Origin: Lachnoclostridium sp. UBA739 | GTDB taxonomy: Bacteria; Bacillota_A; Clostridia; Lachnospirales; Lachnospiraceae | Length of the DNA stretch: 7,779 nt | Assembly: GCA_002297865.1 (NCBI GenBank) | Contig: DBKX01000004.1 | Span: forward strand, 343-8,121 | Direction: 5' to 3' | In this document: piece after piece, positions 1-5,170 of the stretch | How the letters are laid out: each line of letters starts with the position of its first letter | How positions within the stretch are numbered: position 1 is the first letter of the stretch | Notes under the pieces: generated by a model | What the model saw: only the letters and a program-made list of their open reading frames with translations | What the model was told of the DNA's origin: nothing | Database searches by the model: none | Made by a program: the position numbers and the translations under genes

Positions 1-1
1 T

Positions 2-391
2 ATCTTTACAGCATTTGTTAGAGAAAATCGATTTACGATAGAACAGCTTAAAAAAAATCCTGAGTTCACAATTAGTATCCCAGTTGGTGATTTTGATAAA
101 TCCATTATTGGATTCTGTGGCTCCAAATCAGGTCGTGACACCGATAAAATCAGTGAGATGGGATTAACATTAGTTGATGGAGAAAAGGTCTCAGTTCCAG
201 CAGTGAAGGAATTTCCACTTACGTTAGAGTGTAAAGTGATTTACACTCAGAAACAGGATGTGAGTGTTTTGGACGAGAAATTAAGGAAACAATTTTACCC
301 GCAGGATGTAGACAGTTTCGCTACTGGTGCCAATAAGGACAGCCATGTTGTAATATGTGGAGAGATTGTGAGTGCGTATATTTTAGAGTAA
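2..391 (+). CDS. Flavin reductase family protein (C-terminal part, 5' end outside window)
   Basis: The frame is open from base 2 to the TAA at 389-391 and gives 129 residues with no start in view, so the gene begins upstream of the window. An ATG at 158 lies in the same frame but is internal, because the conserved part precedes it. Near fragment residue 8 is an RENRFT segment. At residues 39-50 is CGSKSGRDTDKI, the signature I associate with the FMN-binding split-barrel flavin reductase family. A C-terminal beta strand follows (HVVICGEIVSAYIL). Members of this family are about 160-190 residues long, bind FMN and reduce flavin, or act as flavoredoxin-like electron carriers in the cytoplasm. 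The substrate or partner cannot be read from the sequence. A strong terminator 22 bp downstream ends the unit, so it is not cotranscribed with the repressor gene that follows. Family assignment is fairly secure; the exact role is unknown. Confidence 0.85.
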   Translation: MFTAFVRENRFTIEQLKKNPEFTISIPVGDFDKSIIGFCGSKSGRDTDKISEMGLTLVDGEKVSVPAVKEFPLTLECKVIYTQKQDVSVLDEKLRKQFYPQDVDSFATGANKDSHVVICGEIVSAYILE

Positions 392-413
392 GTCAGAATG
401 AAAATTGGAAGAA

Positions 414-453
414 AAAAATGGGTCTGTGCCATATGGTGAACAGGCCCATTTTT
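414..453 (+). terminator. Intrinsic terminator after flavin reductase gene
   Basis: The 14-bp arms 414-427 (AAAAATGGGTCTGT) and 440-453 (ACAGGCCCATTTTT) pair completely with one G-U wobble, around a 12-nt loop. The 3' arm ends in five T residues. This is a textbook intrinsic terminator, and its A/T ends could also work on the other strand. Confidence 0.88.
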
Positions 454-495
454 GACTGGATAAGAAATCACGTGTGTTCTATAAAAGTAGAAGTC

Positions 496-524
496 TTGAC
501 ATAAATGGTCTAACGTGTTAGACT
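496..524 (+). promoter_or_regulatory. Promoter of the blaI-like/M56 operon
   Basis: There is a perfect -35 TTGACA at 496-501, a 17-bp spacer, and a -10 TAGACT at 519-524. The expected transcription start is near 531. The -10 lies inside the first palindromic operator (508-523) and the start region touches the second (532-547), so a bound repressor would block RNA polymerase. The promoter elements are seen directly; their use is inferred. Confidence 0.75.
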
Positions 525-547
525 AAAATAAGTCTAATGGATTAGAC
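508..547. promoter_or_regulatory. Two tandem palindromic operators (BlaI/MecI-type)
   Basis: Operator 1 at 508-523 reads GTCTAAC-GT-GTTAGAC and operator 2 at 532-547 reads GTCTAAT-GG-ATTAGAC. Each has perfect 7-bp arms and a 2-bp centre, and the two are 24 bp apart start to start. They flank and overlap the -10 and transcription start, directly upstream of a BlaI/MecI-family gene. BlaI/MecI dimers are known to bind dyads next to their own promoters, usually with a TACA/TGTA core, so the GTCTAA half-site here is a variant. That the encoded repressor is the one binding is inference from position. Confidence 0.85.
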
Positions 548-563
548 CGTGGGAGGTGACAAG

Positions 564-932
564 ATGGGAATTCCAAAAGTGTATGAAAGCGAATACCGTT
601 TCTGCTTGATTTTATGGGAAAATGAACCTATTAAAAGTGGTGATTTAGTAAAACTATGTGCGGAGCAGTTAGAATGGAAAAAGTCTACGACTTATACCGT
701 AATTAAACGTCTTAGTGAACGAGGTATATTAAAAACGGAAGATGCAGTGGTAACGTCTCTTGTATCCAAGGAAGAGGTACAGTGTGCAGAAAGCCATGAG
801 TTTGTCAATAAAACATTTGGGGGATCGCTTCCAAAGTTTATTGCAGCATTTACCAAGAAACAGGAACTGTCACAGGATGAAATCGATCAGATTAGGCAGA
901 TGATAGATGAGTGTGAGGAGGGAGCAAAATGA
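564..932 (+). CDS. BlaI/MecI/CopY-family transcriptional repressor
   Basis: This is a 122-residue cytoplasmic winged-helix repressor. I chose ATG 564 because GGAGG at 552-556 lies 7 nt before it; a GTG at 549 in the same frame has no ribosome binding site and lies next to operator 2. Residues about 5-70 form the winged helix, with a recognition-helix region KKSTTYTVIKRLSERG at 39-54, followed by a C-terminal dimerisation helix region (about 74-117). Length and layout match BlaI/MecI (about 123-126 residues). The segment GSLPKFIAAF (87-96) lines up with the region where staphylococcal BlaI/MecI are cut between Asn and Phe; here the pair is Ala95-Phe96. The stop overlaps the start of the next gene (ATGA), an arrangement typical of coupled repressor-protease pairs. 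It very probably represses its own operon through the two dyads upstream. The inducing signal and any further targets are not visible, so it should not be called blaI on sequence alone. Confidence 0.92.
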   Translation: MGIPKVYESEYRFCLILWENEPIKSGDLVKLCAEQLEWKKSTTYTVIKRLSERGILKTEDAVVTSLVSKEEVQCAESHEFVNKTFGGSLPKFIAAFTKKQELSQDEIDQIRQMIDECEEGAK

Positions 933-2152
933 CAGATGTTTTTTTCACTATATTAGATAAAAGTATAACTGCAAGTTATTTGATTGTGGCAATTATAGTA
1001 TTGAGATTTCTATTAAAGAAAGTTCCCAAAAAACTGGTTTGTGTGTTGTGGGCAGTTGTGGCAATTCGATTACTTTGTCCTATATCTTTTGAAAGTGTGG
1101 TAAGTCTTGTGCCAGCAGCGAATCCAGTGTCCAATTATGTGGGGTATACTAGTTTAGCAGATACACAGAAGGCAGATTTACAAGAAGAACCTGAAACTGT
1201 AAAACATGATGTGCCACTACATAATGTAGCAAAACAGTCAAAAGCATTAGAGTCAATTTCCTATTATGCTTCTTTGATATGGATAGGTGGAATTATTTGC
1301 ATCTTGCTTTATAGTCTCCATTCTTACATTCAATTGAAACGTCAAATCATTTCATCAATACCTTATGGAAACAACGTATACCAATGTGATGCCATTGACA
1401 TGCCATTTGTTTTTGGAATGGTGAAACCAAAGATCTACATACCATTTACATTAAGAGAAGAAGATGTGCCTCATGTAGTTGCTCATGAGAAAGCGCATAT
1501 TATAAGACATGACCATTTTATTAAGCCATTTGCTTTCCTTCTAGCAGCAGTGTATTGGTTTAATCCTATTGTATGGGTTGGATATGTGCTGCTTTGCAGA
1601 GATATTGAGCAGGCATGTGATGAGAAAGTCATTGAGAAAATAGAGTTTGAAGAACGAAAAGCGTATTCCTATGCGTTGTTAAACTGCTCTATCAAACGTA
1701 ATCAAATAAGAATGTGTCCGCTGGCATTTGGAGAGGTGGGAGTAAAGGAGCGTGTATCTAATGTACTGCATTACAAAAAAGCACCTTTTGGGCTTCTTGC
1801 TGTTGCCATCCTATTAGGACTCGTTGTAATCGTCTGTTTTGTCACCGATCCAGTAAAGTATGATAAGAAACAGCTGGATGCTTCCAATAATAAGGAGATA
1901 AGTTCGGAACCTTTTGTTACCTATACTGAAGTCGAGAACGAAGATGGAAGTGTTTCTTATAAGACAGAAGATGGAACGGTTTATAAGTATAAGGTTACGT
2001 TGTATGGGCATTTGCCAAATGCAGTGAAAGATAGTTCATTTAAAGTGCTAACAAATAATAAGAATGTGACGTATGAAGATGTTGCGTGGAGCATGATTAG
2101 CAGTAACTCAAAGGACTGGCTGGATGATACGGTTATAATTGATATGGAATAA
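929..2152 (+). CDS. M56-family (BlaR1/MecR1-like) membrane metalloprotease, no beta-lactam sensor domain
   Basis: The protein has 407 residues and starts at ATG 929, overlapping the repressor stop by 4 nt, with AGGAGG at 916-921. Hydrophobic segments at about 15-29, 36-51, 111-130, 201-223 and 286-305 suggest a polytopic membrane protein. The zinc motif HEKAH is at 186-190 (H186, E187, H190). The conserved downstream segment RDIEQACDEKVIEK at 224-237 probably supplies the third metal ligand. After the last membrane segment only about 100 residues follow (306-407), rich in acidic and polar residues. Classic BlaR1/MecR1 proteins are about 585-600 residues long and carry an outer transpeptidase-like domain with an STxK serine; that domain is absent. 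By analogy with BlaR1, the protease would be activated by a signal and lead to cleavage or loss of the adjacent repressor. The signal is unknown, and beta-lactam sensing cannot be assumed. Confidence 0.9.
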   Translation: MTDVFFTILDKSITASYLIVAIIVLRFLLKKVPKKLVCVLWAVVAIRLLCPISFESVVSLVPAANPVSNYVGYTSLADTQKADLQEEPETVKHDVPLHNVAKQSKALESISYYASLIWIGGIICILLYSLHSYIQLKRQIISSIPYGNNVYQCDAIDMPFVFGMVKPKIYIPFTLREEDVPHVVAHEKAHIIRHDHFIKPFAFLLAAVYWFNPIVWVGYVLLCRDIEQACDEKVIEKIEFEERKAYSYALLNCSIKRNQIRMCPLAFGEVGVKERVSNVLHYKKAPFGLLAVAILLGLVVIVCFVTDPVKYDKKQLDASNNKEISSEPFVTYTEVENEDGSVSYKTEDGTVYKYKVTLYGHLPNAVKDSSFKVLTNNKNVTYEDVAWSMISSNSKDWLDDTVIIDME

Positions 2153-2173
2153 AAATATATAGTTGAATGATAT

Positions 2174-2211
2174 GAAACACCCTACCTGCAAAGCTGTGGA
2201 TAGGGTGCTTC
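2174..2211. terminator. Hairpin between convergent genes, possible shared terminator
   Basis: The arms CACCCTA (2178-2184) and TAGGGTG (2201-2207) pair perfectly. The stem can extend outward past an A/C mismatch (GAA 2174-2176 with TTC 2209-2211) and inward by two C-G pairs. It lies 21 bp after the M56 gene stop and 22 bp from the stop of the opposing gene. The flanks are AT-rich but without a strict T run, so termination strength is uncertain. Confidence 0.6.
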
Positions 2212-2233
2212 TTATATGACTTTCTACAAAATT

Positions 2234-3001
2234 TTACACGTTCAATCCATCCAGAACTTCTATAACCTGAAGCCCCGAATCCTTCGCCATCTGAAAACAT
2301 TGTTCATGAATATCCGTTCGTTCCAGTCTGTCAGGGCTATGTGCATCTACGCCAACAATGACAGAATTACCAGCTTGCTTTGCTATGTTAAGAAAATGTT
2401 CTGAAGTGTAGTGTCTTTGTTCGTACACGCCAAGCAGATTGATTTCCACAGGTACATTCTTTTTCTTCAGATACTGACATAAGCGAAGCATTTGTTCATC
2501 ATATAGTTGTTGATTGCCAGTAAAATGAATCAGATCCGGATGGGCAACGTATTTGTATCGGCCAGATTCCATTCCTTCCATAATCAAATCTACATATTCC
2601 CTTAGGTAGTCTTCATCATGTGTTGGAACCCCAGTATAATTGCCGTATGGTTCGGGACTTACAAAATGCTGTCCTAGTATCATATAATCAATGGGATAAT
2701 CTTTTAGAAGTTTATCCTGAGCTTCCATTAACTCTGGAATATATTCGGACTCGAAGCCAAGATAAATCTTAATGTCCTTGGCATATGCTTTCTTTAATGC
2801 TTGTATAGAATCTATGTAATCATCTAGTTTTGAAGGTTCCATCCTGCAGCCAGATACAAAATCATTTTCATATACCCAAGGGCAGTGGTCAGAAAAACCA
2901 AGAACCTTCATTCCGCCTCGAATTGCTGCTTCTACATATTCCTTATCCTCGCCTACTGCGTGTTTGCAGCGAGAGGTGTGTGTATGGTAATTTGCAAACA
3001 T
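2234..3001 (-). CDS. PHP-domain histidinol-phosphatase (HisK/HisJ family)
   Basis: The protein has 255 residues, close to the usual length of monofunctional PHP histidinol phosphatases (about 260-270). Metal-site motifs appear in the family order: YHTHTSRCKHA at 5-15 (H6, H8, H14), GFSDHCP at 35-41 (D38, H39), GFESEY at 82-87, ILGQHFV at 108-114 (H112), YVAHPDLIHF at 151-160 (H154), VEINLLG at 185-191 and VIVGVDAHSPD at 214-224 (D219, H221). The family removes phosphate from L-histidinol phosphate in the cytoplasm, the penultimate step of histidine synthesis, using a metal cluster. No other histidine gene is in the window, so another phosphoester substrate is possible. The start ATG has a modest GGAAG at 3009-3013 (minus strand), 7 nt upstream. 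It converges with the M56 gene and diverges from the secreted protein gene; its own extended -10 promoter lies about 70 bp upstream of the start. Confidence 0.88.
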   Translation of the reverse strand: MFANYHTHTSRCKHAVGEDKEYVEAAIRGGMKVLGFSDHCPWVYENDFVSGCRMEPSKLDDYIDSIQALKKAYAKDIKIYLGFESEYIPELMEAQDKLLKDYPIDYMILGQHFVSPEPYGNYTGVPTHDEDYLREYVDLIMEGMESGRYKYVAHPDLIHFTGNQQLYDEQMLRLCQYLKKKNVPVEINLLGVYEQRHYTSEHFLNIAKQAGNSVIVGVDAHSPDRLERTDIHEQCFQMAKDSGLQVIEVLDGLNV

Positions 3002-3052
3002 TGTAACACTTCCATTTCATTTGTAATTGTAAATGCCAAGTTGCAATGAAAC

Positions 3053-3066
3053 AAGACATTTGTCTT
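3053..3066. promoter_or_regulatory. Perfect dyad at the predicted start of the PHP gene (possible operator)
   Basis: AAGACA (3053-3058) and TGTCTT (3061-3066) are exact inverted repeats separated by TT. The dyad covers the predicted +1 of the minus-strand promoter. No regulator is known for it and a 6-bp arm can arise by chance in AT-rich DNA, so the operator reading is tentative. Confidence 0.35.
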
Positions 3067-3071
3067 AAATT

Positions 3072-3100
3072 AGTATAACATGAAATGAACAGAATACCAA
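3072..3100 (-). promoter_or_regulatory. Promoter of the PHP histidinol-phosphatase gene
   Basis: On the minus strand there is a -35 TTGGTA (3095-3100), a 17-bp spacer, and an extended -10 TGTTATACT (3072-3080). The predicted start near 3065 falls on the short dyad AAGACA-TT-TGTCTT (3053-3066). The -35 lies only 7 bp from the -35 of the divergent promoter serving the secreted protein gene. Confidence 0.6.
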
Positions 3101-3107
3101 ATAACAG

Positions 3108-3136
3108 TTGTAATGACAATACATAACATTTATAAT
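3108..3136 (+). promoter_or_regulatory. Promoter of the secreted protein gene
   Basis: There is a -35 TTGTAA (3108-3113), a 17-bp spacer, and a perfect -10 TATAAT (3131-3136). A transcription start near 3143 would leave a short leader before the very strong AGGAGG site at 3156-3161, 7 nt from ATG 3169. The combination suggests high expression. Confidence 0.7.
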
Positions 3137-3168
3137 AGTTTTATAAAAAAACAAGAGGAGGATGTATT

Positions 3169-4245
3169 ATGAAAAAAATTACAAAAAGATTTCTTTGCTC
3201 AATCTTAAGTTTTGTGCTGCTTTTTGCAGTATCAGGGGTGAATATCTCTATTAACTCTGTTGAGACAGAAGCTGCAGCTTATGAGAAACCTTGGTTTCCA
3301 CTTAGTACAATGAAAGTTACGCAGCTTGCGTACGAGAGTTACTCTCACTCTAATTCAATGCACATTGACTGTGCTGGTTCTACATACGCAATTGCACCAT
3401 TTACAGGTACTGTGAAATACTATACTAGTAACTATGGCTGCATGATTTTCCAAAGTAATAATAAAGTACAATACCCTGACGGTACAGTAGACTATATGAC
3501 TGTTATGTATATGCATGGTACTAATTTAAAGAGTGTTGGTACTACTGTAAAACAGGGAACAAACTTATACAAATTAGGCGGTCTTGGTTCCAATGGCTCA
3601 AACGCATATGCAGTTCACTTAGATGTAGGTGTTACAAAAGGCCAGAAGAGCAGTCCAACATCTTCTTACTCAAGATTTGGAACTGTTTTCCCATATAATG
3701 CATTTTATATTAATACGAACTATACAACATCCATCATAAACAAAGGTAAAGTTGAGTCAGGAAATACAGTTCTTAATGGTGCTCCAAGCAACTACAGTAA
3801 TTTATGGAAGACAACAACAGGTACTGGTGGCGGAACAACAACAACTGTTCCTACCGTAACCTATCAGACTTATGATTCTTCTGCTGGAAGATGGCTTCCA
3901 AATGTAACAGACAACAGTGATTACGCAGGTGTATTTGGTCATTCTGTTTCCGCTGTTTATGCAAGTTTATCAAGCGGCAACATTACATATGCAGTACATA
4001 CAAAAGGTGGAAGCTGGTTACCAGCAGTTACAAACCGCAGTGATTATGCAGGTATTTACTCAAAACCAATCGATGGTCTTATGATGAAAACAGATACAGG
4101 TAAAACAATTCATTATAGAGTTCATTTGAAAGCTTCTAACAGATGGCTTCCATACGTAACAGGCTATAGCACATCTGATGGTAACAACGGTTACGCAGGA
4201 GTATTTGGAAGTGAAATTGACGGAATTCAAGTTTATTTAAGCTAA
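3169..4245 (+). CDS. Secreted M23-like (LytM-fold) protein with C-terminal Trp repeats
   Basis: The 358-residue protein begins with a signal peptide: KKITKR, a hydrophobic stretch about 8-28, and likely cleavage near the Ala run at 35-37. Residues about 40-185 resemble an M23/LytM metallopeptidase fold: HID at 65-67, a GTV turn at 80-82, MYMHG with H116, the hairpin VGTTVKQGTNLYKLGGLG at 123-140, and VHLDVGV at 149-155. The match is imperfect. Active M23 enzymes have HxxxD and HxH; here the first motif is HxD and the second is H150-L-D152, so one zinc ligand is altered. It may be a non-catalytic wall-binding domain, or may bind metal in a changed way. A Thr/Gly-rich linker (214-226) leads to three repeats sharing WLPxVT and YAG (231-358), probably a cell-wall or carbohydrate-binding module. 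A role at the cell surface is inferred. The start is fixed by a strong AGGAGG at 3156-3161. Family placement is moderate; function is open. Confidence 0.72.
   Translation: MKKITKRFLCSILSFVLLFAVSGVNISINSVETEAAAYEKPWFPLSTMKVTQLAYESYSHSNSMHIDCAGSTYAIAPFTGTVKYYTSNYGCMIFQSNNKVQYPDGTVDYMTVMYMHGTNLKSVGTTVKQGTNLYKLGGLGSNGSNAYAVHLDVGVTKGQKSSPTSSYSRFGTVFPYNAFYINTNYTTSIINKGKVESGNTVLNGAPSNYSNLWKTTTGTGGGTTTTVPTVTYQTYDSSAGRWLPNVTDNSDYAGVFGHSVSAVYASLSSGNITYAVHTKGGSWLPAVTNRSDYAGIYSKPIDGLMMKTDTGKTIHYRVHLKASNRWLPYVTGYSTSDGNNGYAGVFGSEIDGIQVYLS
3859..4242 (+). repeat. Three tandem protein repeats (WLPxVT...YAG) in the secreted protein
   Basis: Repeat 1 spans residues 231-270, repeat 2 271-311 and repeat 3 312-358. 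Each contains WLP-x-V-T, then YAG followed by V/I and F/Y, then an I/V-D/S-G/A segment. Repeats 2 and 3 also share YxVH. Repeat 3 carries about six extra residues between WLPYVTG and GYAG. They recall the clostridial Trp-rich surface modules such as ChW repeats, but the motif is not the same, so I leave the family unnamed. Confidence 0.75.
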
Positions 4246-4805
4246 TTTAGTCCTGATTTTATGGCTCGATTCTTGCGCATGGTCCCAGGAGTCGAGCCAA
4301 ATTTTTCGTAGAACATTTTACGAAATAATTTATAGTTCAAAAATCCGTGAGTCTCCAATAAGTGGGAGAGTGGTATATCAGTAGTCAATAAATCGTTATA
4401 AATGTGGGACAGTCTGATTTCATTTAAATATTGAAGATATGTAATTCCCATATTTCGTTTAAAGAAACGGCAAAAATACTCGGTCTGTAAAGATATAACA
4501 GAGGCAATTTCCGATAATGAAATAGGTTCATTATAGTGCTGGTTGGTATATTCAAGCACAGGTTCTAGGCGAGTCAGATTTTTTCCATGTTTCTTCATTT
4601 CTGATACAATCTGTTCTTTCTTAAAATTGTCATACAAAATAGCTAATAGCTGAAATAGCATTGCATTAAAATGAAGCTGCTCCCTGTTTGGCTGTACATT
4701 GGTCAGATGAAGCATTTGTTTTAATAGAAATTTGATTTCCGCAATCCTTCTTTGTTTTTCTGGTTCGCCTGTAAAAAAATCAAAGTTAAAATAAATAGAA
4801 TTCAT
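4242..4805 (-). CDS. C-terminal (HTH DNA-binding) fragment of the interrupted AraC regulator
   Basis: This 187-residue open segment holds both AraC helix-turn-helix units: ISLSEIASVISLQTEYFCRFFKR (about 95-117, first unit) and the second around 145-176, ending in FGSTPGTMRKN, the family's closing motif. The ATG at 4803-4805 is preceded by AT-rich sequence (AAAAAAATACATACCAG) without a Shine-Dalgarno site, so independent translation is doubtful. If it were made, it would be a sensor-less DNA-binding protein. The intact motifs argue against long decay. Confidence 0.65.
   Translation of the reverse strand: MNSIYFNFDFFTGEPEKQRRIAEIKFLLKQMLHLTNVQPNREQLHFNAMLFQLLAILYDNFKKEQIVSEMKKHGKNLTRLEPVLEYTNQHYNEPISLSEIASVISLQTEYFCRFFKRNMGITYLQYLNEIRLSHIYNDLLTTDIPLSHLLETHGFLNYKLFRKMFYEKFGSTPGTMRKNRAIKSGLN
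4263..4306 (+). terminator. Intrinsic terminator of the secreted protein gene, inside the opposing AraC coding sequence
   Basis: The arms 4263-4275 (GGCTCGATTCTTG) and 4286-4298 pair over 13 bp with two wobble pairs and a 10-nt loop. Five T residues follow at 4302-4306. It starts 17 bp after the TAA of the secreted protein gene. On the minus strand the same bases encode the conserved C-terminal motif GSTPGTMRKNRA of the AraC-type gene. Confidence 0.72.
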
Positions 4806-4850
4806 ATCTGGTATGTATTTTTTTAGAAAGGCATATGGAATCTGAATTAA

Positions 4851-5111
4851 TTAAGTCTCCGTTTCCTTTGTACATTTGGTTGCGTGAATGAGTCTAGAGT
4901 TGATTAAGGCAATAGTGTCTGCTGTATAAAGTCTTGTGTTTCCCTCGATTTGTACCTCTAAAGCGCCACTAAGAATATAGATGATTTCCATAGAGTTATG
5001 CCAGTGGCTGGAGATAAAGTATCCTTCATCCTTAGAGTATTCAAATAAAATCTCCATGTTAGGTGTAGGTGTGATGTGCTCATGTAAGAATGACAATTCC
5101 GCTTGTGCCAT
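4851..5111 (-). CDS. N-terminal (cupin sensor) fragment of the interrupted AraC regulator
   Basis: This is an 86-residue product ending at the internal TAA. It contains the sugar-sensing cupin signature SSHWHNSMEIIYILSG (34-49, with H36, H38 and E42) and the later strand segment LINSRLIHA (69-77). AAGGAGG at 5121-5127 (minus strand) lies 9 nt before the ATG, so this piece should be translated well. Without the C-terminal half it has no DNA-binding domain. It could at most bind ligand or be degraded. Confidence 0.7.
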   Translation of the reverse strand: MAQAELSFLHEHITPTPNMEILFEYSKDEGYFISSHWHNSMEIIYILSGALEVQIEGNTRLYTADTIALINSRLIHATKCTKETET

Positions 5112-5142
5112 GTTAAAGTACCTCCTTAATCTTCATAATATC

Positions 5143-5170
5143 AGTATAGAGGTGAAATATAAAAAGTCAA
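5143..5170 (-). promoter_or_regulatory. Promoter of the AraC-family gene
   Basis: On the minus strand there is a -35 TTGACT (5165-5170), a 16-bp spacer, and a -10 TATACT (5143-5148). The -35 overlaps the first copy of the CAAGATTGACC repeat (5168-5178), which would allow autoregulation. The sequence match is good; use is inferred. Confidence 0.6.

Larger units (their letters stand above)
4242..5111 (-). pseudogene. AraC/XylS-family transcriptional regulator, interrupted by one in-frame stop
   Basis: Two open segments, 5111-4851 and 4805-4242, lie in the same minus frame. Together with the bases between them they make 290 codons including both stops, the usual length of a cupin-type AraC regulator. 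The only break is TAA at 4851-4853. Read past it, the protein continues as LIQIPYAFLKKYIPD and then MNSIYFNF, which fits the usual linker after the cupin domain. A TTA (Leu) codon differs from this TAA by one base, so one nonsense change explains the break. No frameshift or second stop is present, suggesting a recent event, a sequencing error, or read-through. The promoter and ribosome binding site at the 5' end are intact. As family members usually activate nearby sugar-use genes, the likely target is the divergent GH3 gene. Its stop overlaps the stop of the opposing secreted protein gene. Confidence 0.85.

Noticed and set aside
158..391. ATG 158 as the start of a small independent protein
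   Set aside because: The same frame is open to the left edge and the preceding codons encode the conserved flavin reductase part, including CGSKSGRD.
549..563. GTG at 549 as the start of the BlaI-type repressor
   Set aside because: It would place the ribosome binding site GGAGG inside the coding region and has none of its own; ATG 564 has ideal spacing.
1814..2011. Minus-strand frame of 65 codons inside the M56 gene
   Set aside because: It is antisense to a well-supported coding region; the hydrophobic look comes from the complement of a membrane segment.
929..2152. Calling the operon a beta-lactam resistance regulator (blaI-blaR1)
   Set aside because: The penicillin-binding sensor domain is absent and no beta-lactamase or PBP gene is in view.
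2216..2404. Plus-strand frame of 62 codons
   Set aside because: It lies over the end of the PHP gene on the other strand, has no ribosome binding site and no recognisable content.
3859..4242. DNA-level tandem repeat or CRISPR-like array in the secreted protein gene
   Set aside because: The repetition is at protein level only; nucleotide copies differ and keep the reading frame.
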